A stretch of 64,000 bases of DNA from Brachypodium distachyon (Eukaryota > Streptophyta > Magnoliopsida > Poales > Poaceae). The position numbers were made by a program, and so were the translations under genes. Shown piece after piece: positions 44,665 to 57,227 of the stretch (positions are counted from its first letter, which is position 1; each line of letters begins with the position of its first letter). Location: positions 64,155,355 to 64,219,354 of the forward strand of contig NC_016131.3 in NCBI RefSeq assembly GCF_000005505.3. The letters are read 5' to 3'. The notes under the pieces were generated by a model. That model was not told the DNA's origin and did not search any database. It worked only from the letters and a program-made list of their open reading frames with translations.

Positions 44665-47600
44665 TTTGAACTTGGGGAGCGGCGTGCGTGCGACCGCAGC
44701 TTGCTTGCTGCTTCCTTCCTCGGGGAGTACTTGTTGTTTTGGGAGGAAAAAATAGACGAGGTTTTTGAACAAAAGGGCGTGGAAAGCGACGCCGGCCGGA
44801 AGGAGACGAGGTCGAGGAGAGGGCAGGCGAAGGGGAGGAGCGTGTCTTGACGATGGGGTCGGTCAATGGAGCGTCGGGTCGGACCCAGCTGGTTCTGACG
44901 CGGAGCAGCGCGTTGTTGAAACGGTAGGGTTTTCCTCCTCCGGCGCACCGGCGGCGGCGCGTCACGCGTGCGTGCGGGCCGTCCGATTCTGGCGTCTGCA
45001 GGGGAACATGGACGGCTCGGAATGGCTGATTTTGTTTTTTCGTTTCCTTCCTGGCGTGGGGTGGGGCCCGCGCATGTGCGAGAGGAGACGTTTTATTTGG
45101 CAGGTTTTGAGCGTTTGAGGCGGTGACATACTGACATGGGACATGGCAATGGCATGTCCATGTGTCTCGTGTGAAGTCTACGCGGGCGACTCTGTCAAGG
45201 GGCATGTGGGCCGTGCCAACTTTTCGCTTAAGATGTTCCAGTGCTGTCAACTACTCCAATGTGTGAAGGATTCACGATTCTAAATTTATCAAAATTAGCT
45301 AATTGCTGGACAGAGAAAACCTTCGCTAGCATAATGGAGCATTTGGCAGGACAAGTTTGGACTCACGTCATGACGAAATCGTGGACGACATACCTTTCTC
45401 TCATGTTGATTTTTTCTAGTACATACGCACTTCCTCCTTACAACTGCTGCCTCCCCATCCTGCCTAGTGTTGGCCACAAACCTTCAGGGTTAGCAACCGC
45501 CATCACCAAACTCGTTGCCTCAACAGACCGCCGCACGAGATGTGGCTGGATTAGGATGATTTTCTTTCTTTTTCGTAAGTTGACAGCGGGTTGAAAGTTG
45601 TTAATGTTTTGTACAAAAGTAGTTGAAAGTGCATTAATTTTTCCATTAAAATTGGTTCAAAGTGTCAGAAATCATTTGGGTTTACGTTGAAAGTGCAAAC
45701 ATACTTGGTTGAAATAGCGGATTTGTTGAAAAGTTAAGAAAGTTTTTCGAAAGTTGTCATTGAATTTTGTGAAGCTTACAATCCTAAATTGAGGGCTCAC
45801 GAACGGAATTTCTGAGAACTATGCTCATTGTTTATGAGAGCTCACTAAAAACGAAGATTTAGATTCAAGCAAATATTGTCAGAACTGCCACAATTTGATT
45901 AGATTTGTGTCGTTGATTTTCACAAGTAACACGCGCATCAGTTTTGTTCTACTCTCTTAAGTACTTTTTGGTAACTTCCATAACCAGCATCAATTCAAAT
46001 CCCTCACCATACATGTTCATTTTCTTTGCTCGTTTCTTCACAAAAAATGTCATTCATCCATAAATAAAATACAAAGACGGACCAGTTGAGAATTGAGGTC
46101 ATGTTTGGTTTGTGCCCAAACTTGCCCTGCCACAATTTTGGCATCCAATGCAAATTTTGTTTGTTGTAAAAAAATTGGTAGCCTATGAAATGTTGCCCAC
46201 CTACCTCACAATCCTTTCACATCTTTTGCTAAAATGTAGGCCAACTTGGAACAAAAGAATCTCTAACCAATATTTTGGCTAGCCAATTGTTGACAAGAAC
46301 TGGCATGAACCTAACAAACCCTTAGCTCTTGAGTGAACTGAGGAAAATTTTCTCCTAACAAGGACGCTGAAGGTTATTAGTTTTTGCTCCTGGGTAAATT
46401 TCCGACCATGGCAACCACAGCGCAACATTAGATAGAATTTCAATTAAGAATCATTTGTAACTTTGATATTTTGCAAGTACTAGTTGCTTGTTTGTTGCTA
46501 TTTGGGCCGATAACATAAATCTGATGTTTTATACTCAATTTTATTAGCTAAATGTGGAAAGCAAATCCCTTCATAAAATTCCCGCAGCAACATGCAAAGT
46601 ATGTATTGTTTTCATTATATATTTTCATATTCTACACTGCGCAATGCACCATATGTTCAAACCCAAGGGAAAAAAACACGTGATGCTCGAATTTATGAAA
46701 TATGGAGTTGAATTCAATTAAAGCTGGTGTAAACATCTAATGTCATTATATTTTATTCGGGTTCGCTAAGATTTCACCAAGAATTTTCAAATTCTATTAA
46801 AATTTTATTTGTGGAATTTTAGTGAAACCAAAATGAATCCTATGAGGTTCTGTTTTCTGATAACATTTTATTCCGGTTCCACCTAAATGTCTCTTCTGAG
46901 GTTCCTTCTTCCATAATTTCTAGTTCAGGGCAGCTCGAGATATACGTAGAACCGGTCTTTTCCTAAAAAAACGAAGAAATAAATGGTGTGATCATGCACG
47001 GCCCGCGAGGTGCTCTTGTAGATCGCCGAGTTACACGAGGACATGATCGCGGTGGCTTAGCATGCACGAGTCTGAGTGAGTCGTTGAAGAATTTTACTGG
47101 TCTTTTCATGTTCCAGTCAACCATGCGGTTTTGATGCATCAGCACTCGGCAGCGTGTTTCATTTCTGCACGTAGTTTTCGTAGTAGTCCATACATTGTGG
47201 CGACTGACATACGCACCGACGGACGTGGCCTCACGTCCGTGTCTTTGTGATTGCCGTCGACGACTTGACGGCCTCTGCAGAGGATCCAGTCAACGTGGAC
47301 GCGGATGGAAGAAAAGAGTAGTAGACGTGAAAGAACCGAAGAGGGCAGGCGCGCCTCGGGTTCATTCAGTCGGTATAGCCGTTTGATGTGTCACGCCCAA
47401 CAGCAATGAAGACTTCTGCTGGGGGCAAACAACGAATTGTCTCTGCACTGTCTTTTTTTTCTTTGCGGATATCTCTGCACTGTCTCAGACGCATGCCAAC
47501 CGTACACGGCTACACCAGGCTCAAGGAGCATTCCCCAAGTTTTGACTTGAAACTGCACGTATTCCAGAGGATACAGTGATCGTTATATTTTGAGTCGGAG

Positions 47601-48536
47601 ATATTCACCTGCAAAGATCACGAAATGTATTACGGAGTACGGAGTACGTAGCACTCCCTATTACGCAGAATGTTTCTCTGGGGCCGTCAGCCACAGGGCT
47701 ATTTTGCATGGCACATTCGAATTCCTAATAATGGGCCAGTTCCTTTAGAAGAGCCCATGAGTTAGTTTTCTTAGAAGAGCCGTGGGCTGAGTTTGAGGTC
47801 AGACGTGGGCTGAGTTGTTTTTTTGGGGAAGTGGGCTAGTTGGTAAGTGTCGTTTAGCTCGACGTAATCAGGGCCCAACCTAAATGGGCAAATTATGGAC
47901 AGTTTTACGATACGGGCTTTCTGTTCCACGATAGATTACGGGCAGTTTTGCATTTGTGGGCTTCTGCTGGAGTGCAAAATTTATCCAACAACAATCTGGG
48001 AGAACTGGAGTATGCATTCACAGCGGACTTCTTTCCCTCGATTTTTTTTTTACAGCGGACTTCTCGTACCCATTCAATTTCTGTGACGATGATTCTCGTT
48101 CCTCTTCTCAAAGGAATAAAAAAGAGTGAAAAAACTTATTTCTCTGGAATGTCCATAATCTTATTTCCCTTCGCAGATCTTGCAAGAAATTCTGTCTAAA
48201 TCTGATGTTGTACTCATTTGCACTTGTTAAATACCAACTGTCTTCCATTCTTATAGCGGGGTTTTCTCTAAATTTATAAGATAATTAAATGGGCACGTCT
48301 ATGGCTCCGGCGACTGAGAATTAAGGAATCCTCTTATTTCTCAGTCGATCCAATCCCAGCGTCCCTGTTCCCCCAATGCTTCTCGGTATCCTCACTTTGA
48401 TTTGTGTGTGTGGGCTCTTGTGTTACTGTGTTTTGTGTGTGGGCTGGGCTTTTCTTTGTGGACTTATAAGTGTGGGCTTCTTTTTTATGAATACATCGAT
48501 CGTGTTTTCAAAAGAAAAAAAAGCAAATTGCTCGTG
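44665..48536. other. Intergenic, no recognisable gene
   Basis: The first 500 bases are GC-rich COBL7 promoter. From 45600 to 46900 it is AT-rich, with the phrase GTTGAAAGT repeated irregularly at 45592-45790. From 46080 to 46330 it resembles a decayed DNA transposon (CATGTTTGG left, CTAACAAACCC right). From 47690 to 47890 short GGGCTGAG and AGAAGAGCC phrases repeat. No coding region can be supported. Confidence 0.4.
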
Positions 48537-48545
48537 ATGTCAGAG

Positions 48546-48845
48546 TTTACCCGGGCATCGGTGGCCCGGCCCGGCCCGAAGCCCGACGTCCCGGGCCGGG
48601 TTCGGGCCTCACTTTTCAGTCCCAAGCCTGGCCCGAAAGCCCGAAAAAAGCCCGAAATAACTAAAAACGGGTATTTCTTAAGAAAAATAGGTATAAAAAT
48701 CATTTATTTATTCCAGAAATAATTATTTTAATGCTTAAATGGCCTATTTCCGGGGTTTCGGGCCGGGCTCGGGCTTCAGGTTTGACCGTCGGGCTTTTAT
48801 GAAGCCCGGCCCGAACCCAGCCTGGCCCGGGGTTTGCCCGGGTAT
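48546..48845. mobile_element. 300-bp non-autonomous DNA transposon with 9-bp direct repeat
   Basis: ATGTCAGAG occurs at 48537-48545 and again at 48846-48854, bracketing exactly 300 bases. The ends read ACCCGGGCA inward from the left and TGCCCGGGT at the right, so they are inverted. Both arms are rich in GGCCCGG/CCGGGCC. A duplication of 8-9 bases fits hAT (8, with one chance match) or Mutator-like (9) elements. There is no coding capacity. Confidence 0.75.
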
Positions 48846-49041
48846 ATGTCAGAGCCTCTAACAAGTACATTCACTTCTTTTATTTTCCAAAGACCATCCA
48901 ATAACAGAATTCTAGCGAGGTAATAGTCAGCATACGTACAAAAATAGTTATAAGCAAAATAAATACAAAACTTCAATTATATGGTATATAAATTAAATTA
49001 AAAATAATAATATTAAAAACAATTACACGCTTATGCAATGA

Positions 49042-49810
49042 AGTTGCACATAATTAAAAGATAATCTAAATTGTACGTCAAGAGATTATGTGCAACTCAC
49101 CAAAAAAAAAACTAAGTTGCACATTAAGAATCTCAATGTGCAACTCACCCCGTAAAAAAAAATTCTACATCGTCACTACGAAAAAACTCAATTTCACATC
49201 AAAAGTCACAATTTGAAACTCACCCCTACAAAATAATCTAAATTGCACATCGAGAGAGATTATGTGCAACTCATCCCTACAAAAATAATCTAAATTGCAC
49301 ATCGAGAGAGATTATCTGAAACTCACCCAAAAAACTTAGTTGCACATGATCAAGAATCTCAATGTGTTACTCACCTCGTAAAAAATCTTAATTGCATATC
49401 ACCACAAAAACAACTCACATCAAGAGTCTCAATCTTCAACCCACCACCCGGCCTTCCGCCCAAAAAAATAATCTAAATTGCAGACCGAGAGAGACTATGT
49501 GCAACTCATCCAAAAGAACTCAGTTGCACATCAAGAATTTCAACGTGCGACTCACCCCATAAAAAAGAATCGTGCATCATCACTAACAAATAAAACTCAA
49601 CTACACATCAAGAGTCTCAATCTGCAACCCACACACCCTCCAAAATAAATAAATCTAAATTGCACATCAAGAAAGATTATGTGCAACTCACCCAAAAAAC
49701 TCATTGATACATTAATAATCTCAATGTGCAACTCAACCCATAAAAAAAAATTCTACATCGTCACTAGCAAAAAAAACTCAACTACGCATCAAGAATCTCA
49801 GTTTCGTACC
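49042..49810. repeat. Tandem array of hairpin-bearing units
   Basis: Units of roughly 35-60 bases, arranged in a higher-order period of about 180-220, repeat across 770 bases. The most regular subunit has AGTTGCACAT, a short spacer with AAGAATCTC, and ATGTGCAACTCACC. At 49115-49145 AGTTGCACATT pairs perfectly with AATGTGCAACT over a 9-base loop. At 49042-49097 a 13-base stem (AGTTGCACATAAT with ATTATGTGCAACT) closes a longer loop. Related subunits begin near 49076, 49229, 49289, 49338, 49471, 49520, 49649 and 49698. Confidence 0.75.
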
Positions 49811-49825
49811 TAAAGTGCCACCTTT

Positions 49826-49940
49826 GCTCATGAAAAGAAAAACAGAAATAAAAAAGGAGCAGAAAAGGAAGTAGAAAAATGAAACTGGAAAAGAAACGTG
49901 GGAAGTAAAATGAGAAGAAAACGAAACGAAAAAAAGGTTG
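49826..49940. repeat. Purine-rich tract
   Basis: About 115 bases are nearly all A and G on the plus strand, directly after the hairpin array. No coding sense. Confidence 0.6.
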
Positions 49941-52650
49941 CTGCTTAGATACTTCTCACGAAAAATAACAAAGAAAAATGGCGGCCCAACCTACACGATC
50001 CATGTCCTGTTATTTTCCACCTCCAGCCCAATAAAGGCCATTCGGAGCAAACAATAGAAATGGATAAAGGCTAAGAAAGGAAACTAAAAGCCCACAAGCA
50101 TGCTACTTCGGCCCAACACAACACATAAGCTAGAACGCACGCATCTTAGTGCAGAATAGAACAATTCCGATGGTCAACTGAGAAAATAGCAAAACCCTAA
50201 TTAAATTGATTTCTGTGGAATAACAGCGATCCGAACTAGTACTAATCTGAAAAAACCCATTACGAGATAGGGCCCCCCGCAAATGGGAGATCTACGACAT
50301 GCTTCCTTTCAGCAATGCAGGTTGATTCAGTTCAAGAAGATCCGGCCAGATGTACCTACCAAGGACTCCAGAAACATCGTGGGCGAGCACCCAATCAGCA
50401 GAGCGCACAGATCACCGCCGGCATTTTGTCCAGCTTCCTTTGGATCCACAATGCGGTGTCGGTGCACGATCTGGAATTCGAACAGGAGCAGGGGCCTTGC
50501 CGAGGACATAAATAACTTGTGACGAGTTGATGGCCCGAGTGACGCAGATCGGCGTACTTCCGCTCCTGTTGGATTGGCCCCGCCTGGTCGCGCCAAATAT
50601 CATCTGCCTCACCACCGGCCACCGTGTCGGCTGCCTCGTTGTCACGGCCAAGTGCGAGGTCAACAATGACGTGGTTTCGGGTTTCGTTTTGGTTTCAATC
50701 GAGATGGCACTGTCAGACCGTCTGTTGATCTGTCGCTGCAGAGTAGTTTAAGGTTCGATTCAGTGAGCTCTGCTACTACTACTCGTATATGTTTAGCATT
50801 GAACAGACGTTGATGATAATGCTAAGTTAACGTACGGCAAACTCTTGGCCACCTGCATCTGCATGGCCGTATGCAGCGGCCGGCAGCATGTGATAGTTAC
50901 GAACAGCTAGAGGGGATGAGTGGTGAGTGGTGACAAGAATGTCGCAGCTGTTTGAAACTAGCGTGACATGAGGGGCTAGATTAGCACCTTGATTAATTGC
51001 GACGAACCAAGTAAGTGTGGACGGTCGTCTGCGTCATCAGCTTATCTGAAAAAACATGATAAACTCGACCTTTTGGACAAATTCGTAGTGACATTGTTCG
51101 TCGTCTTGGTTTCTTTTGAGCGAACTAGCACGAATTGGGACACCCCCTGCAGTCCATCGACCAAAAGTATTAAGCTCAGATCACTGTCTAGCTAAAGCAG
51201 CAGAATTTCATATCCATGATACTACGAACTAAACCTGAAATGAGACACTGATCGATCTCAACATGGACCAGAGATGATGGATCAAATGGACCCTAGCAGT
51301 TAACGACCTGGGCCCTTGAAGACGGGAGATGCCACGTAGAGTCGTATACGGAATTTGGAGACCCATGTATAATGATTCCATTAATTCTCAGGAGGTAGGT
51401 GACATTGATACATCTGCTCTCGCGTGAGATACGTAATCTAACACGCATCTTATCTCGAAAGTCCTCCTTCTATATCTAGTTCGCGAAATGCCAACCATTT
51501 CGGCTAAGTTCGAATGCATATGGTCCCCTAAGCACCTACTACTAGTTAGCCTTCCTTCCACGCGGGGAAGGGCCCCGTGACTAGAGAATGTTGTGGAAGT
51601 CTGTACTCCTCCCTGGTGTTTACACAACAATAGAGGCACCCATTATCCCTGATGTTTGGTTAAGAAGATCCCAGCTGGGGCTAAATGGTACTAGTAGCAC
51701 TACAGGAGGAATGTTGCGAGTGGCAGACATTAGGCGTGTTAAGTAGGAGAGGAGTACTACACTTGCCGAGGATTTAGCACGGAGAGTGAGATAACAATAA
51801 GTTAAGATAATTAAAGTGCGCGTGGATTAGTAAGAGAGACGTTGCATGTGCAGCGTGCACAAGGTGAGGGAGAAGACGCGGGCAACACACGAGCCAGCCT
51901 TGGGCAAGCTGGATCACAGCCTGGACTCCTGCCAATGCAAGTGACTTGGAGCCCCCTTCCCGAGGCTGTAGCTAGGGACGACCTGGCGGTACGCCCCTAC
52001 CACTGCACGGCACGACGCCTTCGTTTACTCCTCCAGCTCTACGCACAAAATGCTCAACGGACGTATCACGTAGTAGTGTGATGGTTGGTGGCAACTACTA
52101 GCAAGACCGACAGTGAAGACACACTTGCCATCAACTCATCAGGGGACGTTGCAGGGGAGACAAGCTTTGTCACGTGGCGCAGAGGCACCGAATGGTGCTT
52201 AAATCTTATCTGCATACGTGCAATGCAGATCGATCGTGTATGTAGCGGCAAGGGCCTAAGCTTGTCAAGTCTATCTAAGCTCCGTATCTGGTCCATCGCA
52301 TAAGTGGGATACGAGTGGCCATATGTTTGTTAGTTTGTATACATATGTGTGGGGCAAATGCTGATAGGTGTAGGGTAGTATGATGGCGGCATATATGACT
52401 GTCCGGGCATCAGGTTTCTTTCTGAGTTTTCATTTTTTTTCAATCACATTTTGGGTGACCTGAAAATAGCAAACTTACAAAGAATGAGAGATATGATCTG
52501 CCGTCTGCTAGATCTTCCGGATAAGGAAAACACGCTCTCGTGGATTGCACAAGTGGCCTCCCAAGTCCCGAAGAAGGAGAATATGCTTGGAGGTATACAC
52601 TTGTATGTACTACCAACGTTATTGCATCGAAGAAAATACTGGTAATTAAG
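49941..52650. other. Intergenic, no recognisable gene
   Basis: 50280-50760 has higher GC and short open frames on both strands but no recognisable domain; it could be a decayed repeat or transcribed non-coding DNA. The rest is mixed composition with nothing identified. Confidence 0.35.
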
Positions 52651-52656
52651 AAACTA

Positions 52657-52769
52657 CTCACTCGGTTCCATAATTCTTGTCAAAATATTACATGTATTTA
52701 GACGCTTTTTAGAAATAGATACATCCATTTTTGTGTAAATTTGAGACAAGAATTATAGAACGGAGTTAG
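52657..52769. mobile_element. Decayed Stowaway MITE
   Basis: CTCACTCGGTTCCATAATTC and the inverted GAATTATAGAACGGAGTTAG form the ends. The inner arms (TTCTTGTC with GACAAGAA) also pair. TA flanks at 52655-52656 and 52770-52771. Confidence 0.75.
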
Positions 52770-52805
52770 TAGGAAATATGAGACAGTAGTAGCACTTCAC
52801 ATAGG

Positions 52806-53061
52806 CCTCATTCGGTCTGCGGGATTAATGGAGAATTTTACAGGGTTTCAACCCTTAGGATTTTTTTTCCTGCGTGTAGCATTCATTTCCTAGGAATAAC
52901 AGTACTAGATTTCTAAGGGTTGTGTCCAAAATAAACTAATTTCTAAGAATTTTTAGCATTATGTATGACCTCTTGGAAAAATCCTAAGGATTGAAATGCC
53001 ATGCACATTTTAATCCTCTACCTTTTTTATGATTTTAAAATCCTATGAACCGAAGTGATAA
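52806..53061. mobile_element. Tourist-like MITE (about 256 bp)
   Basis: The left end GGCCTCATTCGGTCTGCGGG is an imperfect inverted match to the right end AAAATCCTATGAACCGAAGT. Internal A/T-rich blocks are shared with the copy at 25790-26032. The exact boundaries and target duplication are uncertain. Confidence 0.6.
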
Positions 53062-56000
53062 TGTACCAACGTTTCCCAGAGCCCGGAGGAACTGACCATG
53101 TTGTAAGCACTCTCCAGAGCATTCCGTATGATCTATGAAGGAATCCACCGGCCGGTGTGTTCCTATTTCTGGTGGACATTTTTTCGAGGATTTCTGTTCA
53201 ACACCGGAACACACAGGGAATGCCTGGGTTATATGCTTCTCGTCACCCACCTACGGGCTACCGGCTACGGCAGCATGATTGCACGGTCATAACAGTCCAG
53301 ATTCTTTTGTCATGGTTTACACGTACACCTCCACACATGTGTGATATATTCAGCCTGAGCCTACCAGACGTATCACTAACACTGGATCAAAGTTAACCGA
53401 CGCGGATCTAGAACAGTCACTGAACAGGAACACATACCCCTCGATCCTCCGTGGAACACGACTGATTGCTTCTTTGAACGAAAGCTTAAACTATGTTTGG
53501 ACTGAGGAGGGGAGCCCCTCTGCCCAGCCTGTGCAAGGTCTCAGAAGCTTTGCTTCCGAGGAAATGCAAGATGATTCCTTCTTGGAAAATGAAAAGAGAA
53601 AAAAAGAAAAGCGATCAAATACAAAGGCCGCGCAACGTGATCTTATCCCCACCCCACGTCTGGAATCCCTCGCCTCTGGGGCAACCTAAATGAAGAGAAG
53701 GGGTCAAATAACAACCAGGCCGAAGGGCGAATGCTACGCTTTTCGGGGTCCACACGCCGTCTTCCTCAGCCATCATACAGGACCAAAAATCACGTCACTG
53801 TTCATTAAGCAAAGCTCCCTCCATCATCCGTACACAAGGAAAACATCATATACCAGTCACGTCTCATTTCGGTTCTCAGCACGGGCAGACGTGCTCGGCC
53901 TCGGCCTCATCCCCCCGTTTCTCCCACCCAACAAGGCGGCCGCACGTACCGCACCTACCCCTCAGCGCGTGCGTATCAATCAGGTACCGGCACCAATCCA
54001 AGGAGTACTTTCCCTTCACATTGCGATAATATAACTTTAACTTTGGCATGTCACGGGAGATTAGAGCCGGTACCCTCGCGCGGAGGCGGTCGGGGTCGGG
54101 CGACGCTGACGCGCCAACCGACGGTAGGCCAGCGCGTGATCACCAGAACGAACCCGGCGCCCGCGCGCGCGCACATCGATCATCCCATCGGCGAAGAGAG
54201 AAGCTATGAGGACCACCACACGGGGCCTCGCTCTCAATGGCGTCCCCCCATCTCCATCGGTCGACTGACTGCTACTAATAGAGTATTGCGATACGGCACT
54301 CCGAGGGCAGCGTACGTCAAGGGCTCTCCAGAAAGGCACCAACGTTTTTGTCTCTCTACGGAGAGAGGAAACAAACTAGTATTGCCCTGAAAGGGTTGCT
54401 GTATGTCTTTTGCTGACAGAAATACAAGTTTTTTGGGTTGTTAACCTGATCTGTAGATAAACCAAAACACCTGCAGGCATGGGAACCAACCAACACCCGA
54501 ACTGGTGAGACTGATTGAGAAACTAAGTTGCATCTCTCTACAAATGAAACCAAACAGTATCGACGGTTCGAAATGAAACTGATTGAGAGAAAGAGGACGT
54601 TAGGTGTACCAGAACTCTAGCACACGGAAATGCAGCCAGATGATAACTGAACTCGGACAAGAATTTATACCGCGGAATCAGGTAGATAACACAGCAAGAA
54701 ACCGAGATATATGTAAGCAGGTGATTAGCCGCGGCGAGAAGGGCAAAAAAAAAAAATGCTCGTCGGTTACACCGTCGCTGTCACGCAAATCAAACCAAAA
54801 GCTTGGCCGGGCTTCGCCTGGCAAGGGCAAGAAACCGACGCGTGTGGCGGGCGCCGAGCGGGACCCGTGCCCCTTTTACCACCTCGCCGTCGTCAGTGGC
54901 TGGCTGACTGGGACGACGGCGAGGGCAAGGGCTCTGGGCCCACTTGTCGGCGAGGGGCCGGCGACCCACGCACGTACGATTCCAAGGAACAATTGACACG
55001 AAATGTTCCTTCTACATTATTCAGCGAAAAAAAAACATTTGGTTGGGCGCACGTATCGGGAGGTCGACAAGTAGATGCTTATTAGTGCGAGCTGGCAAGG
55101 AAAGTGAGATGATCAGAAAAACAAAAGGTTCTTTTAAGAGCCTAGAAGTGAGGTGCAGATCGATGCAGGGCTTGCTCGGGACAAAAGAAAAATAAAATCT
55201 TTGATGATGGTACTCCTATATGGGTATGGCAAATGGAGAGGAGGAGCACAATAATGATTTGCAAAAGAATAAAGCGGTGGGGATGTGAGGCGTAGTGGTG
55301 AGGCCCCACCAGAAAGAAAGGACCCTCGAAAAAGAGAGACGGCCTAGGGCGGTAGCTCACAAGTCCCGTGTTGCTTGCTGCAACCGAGGGCCTCCACGTC
55401 CGTCCCCCACACCGTCCATTTCCCCATCCTTCCGTCGTCGCGCGAGCTTAACAGAAACGCTCCCCATGTAATTTAAACTCGCTCGGCCCGCAGACGGCGA
55501 GTGCTAAACTCGAAATGGTTGTTGGTGTCAGGTAGTGCACGGGCCACAAAGAGAGGATTCCAAGTTACTCATGTCTGCTGCGAGTGACCTTGACATGATC
55601 CAAGACGCCGCTCCATGGTCTCGTGTACTAGTGCTGTTCTAGCGAGCAGCATTAAGGGTTGTTGTGCAGGTGCTGCATTGGTTTGGACTGGCTGACTCTT
55701 CAGGGGCGATGGATGTGTGGATTGAACTGTCGTTTGCTGTAGTAAAGGGGATGCCACCAAACAAGAGAGATGCCATTTAAGAGCAAGACGAACAACAAAT
55801 GCTGCAAAGTTTATTTCTCTCTCTGTGTGTGTGCTCCTTTTATTTATGATGATGAGGCTGCAACTCTGAAGAGAAGTGTATGATACAGATGACCTCTTTT
55901 GTAGTATGACAAAACGATCAAAAATATGTGATATAACTAGGTACGAACAACGAACAATCTAACACAAGACATTTTGATTGAACAGAAAGAAGGAGGAAAA

Positions 56001-56123
56001 AGAACGAGAAAGAGAAGGAAAAACATATAGGATTGAACATGTAACGGTGACCAAGAATTAGAGCTCAGGATTTATACGGGTCGGCGAAAAGAAGGAAAAG
56101 AATTTTTTCTGTAGTGTTTGCGG
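53062..56123. other. Intergenic, GATL 3' flank
   Basis: 53690-55450 alternates GC-rich and mixed segments with short open frames but no family match or consistent coding frame. 55780-56120 is AT-rich and probably includes the GATL 3' UTR. No gene can be supported. Confidence 0.4.
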
Positions 56124-57227
56124 TTACCGGGACGACTCCACGGCGGCGGGGCCGTACAGGTCGAAGGGTGCCCAGAGCGCGTCGAGCGGGCACGGCCGGC
56201 CGGCGCCGAGCCGCGCCCACGGCTTGCCGGAGCCCGACCAATGCAGCAGGCTCACCGGCCCCGGGTGGAGGTCGCGGCAGCTGCCCAAGATATTGTCGCC
56301 GCCGAGGCCGTGCTGGTTCCACCGGTGTTCGATCGGCGCCACGTGCCCCGCGAACACCAGCAAGAAGGGCGGCAGAGACCCCAGCTCGTAGATGCGCCCA
56401 GGCGGCGACTTCTGTATCTCCATCCACCGCTCGATGTGCCGCGTGTATCCCTCGTGCCGCCACCGCGCGAGGTCGAGCACCATGACGCCAGTGTTGAAGT
56501 AGCACGGCCGCCGACCGGCGAACGTCCCGGAGAACCTCTTCTCCGACCAGAACCGGTCGGTGAAGTACTTGGTGAAGTTAGCGTGGCAGTATTCCGGCGC
56601 GCCGACGGTGCGGCCGGCGAGGTCGGTGCGCCAGAGCTTGGCGACGTCGTCGACGAGGACGAGGTCCGAGTCCAGGTAGATGACCCGCCGCACGCAGGGC
56701 TCGAGGAGGTCGGCGAGGTAGTTGCGGGCGTAGTTGAGCGGCTGCTCCAGCGCCTGCCTCACCGACGACGAGATGAGACCCCTGACGCGCTCCGGATCGA
56801 AGTAGTAGACCTTGAACCGGAGCTGCGGGAACACGGCGCGGACGAGGTCGCCCAGGCTCGGGTCGGAGACGAGGAAGTGGAAGAAGACGCTCTCTGGGCA
56901 CATGGCGTGCTGCACAACGGAGTGGACCGCGGCGACCGAGCCCCTCAGGTAGCCCTCATCCAGGGTAATCGCGATGTGGACGAGCGAGGGGTCGCAGACA
57001 TTGCCGGTGCCGTTGCCGCAGTCGGCGGCATTGCGGAAGGACGGCGCGCGGCGGAAGGCGAGGCCCCCCCTGGCGCCGCCGGCGATCTGGCCGGGGAAGC
57101 GGACGTGGCTGTCGAACTGCGACGACCGGATGGCCTCGGCGGGCGGGAAGGACTGCAGCGACGGCGACAGCACCACCATCAGCAGAGCGGCGGAGAAGAA
57201 GCCGGACGCGCGCGCCGCCCACAGCAT
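56124..57227 (-). CDS. GATL: Galacturonosyltransferase-like protein (GATL, GT8 family)
   Basis: An intronless frame of 367 residues runs from the ATG at 57227, which opens [20 protein letters not shown]. The frame is open for 75 more bases upstream but has no other ATG, and family members start at this point. An N-terminal membrane or signal segment leads into [16 protein letters not shown], a GATL hallmark. The catalytic domain shows [17 protein letters not shown], the metal and donor-binding DSD motif in [23 protein letters not shown], and the GT8 C-terminal motif [15 protein letters not shown] proteins act in the Golgi and are linked to pectin and xylan synthesis. The exact activity is not settled for most members. 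The coding region is extremely GC-rich. Confidence 0.94.
   Translation of the reverse strand: MLWAARASGFFSAALLMVVLSPSLQSFPPAEAIRSSQFDSHVRFPGQIAGGARGGLAFRRAPSFRNAADCGNGTGNVCDPSLVHIAITLDEGYLRGSVAAVHSVVQHAMCPESVFFHFLVSDPSLGDLVRAVFPQLRFKVYYFDPERVRGLISSSVRQALEQPLNYARNYLADLLEPCVRRVIYLDSDLVLVDDVAKLWRTDLAGRTVGAPEYCHANFTKYFTDRFWSEKRFSGTFAGRRPCYFNTGVMVLDLARWRHEGYTRHIERWMEIQKSPPGRIYELGSLPPFLLVFAGHVAPIEHRWNQHGLGGDNILGSCRDLHPGPVSLLHWSGSGKPWARLGAGRPCPLDALWAPFDLYGPAAVESSR

Noticed and set aside
54043..54996. Overlapping frames of about 115-130 codons in a GC-rich intergenic region
   Set aside because: Open on several frames and both strands at once, as expected from composition, with no motifs.
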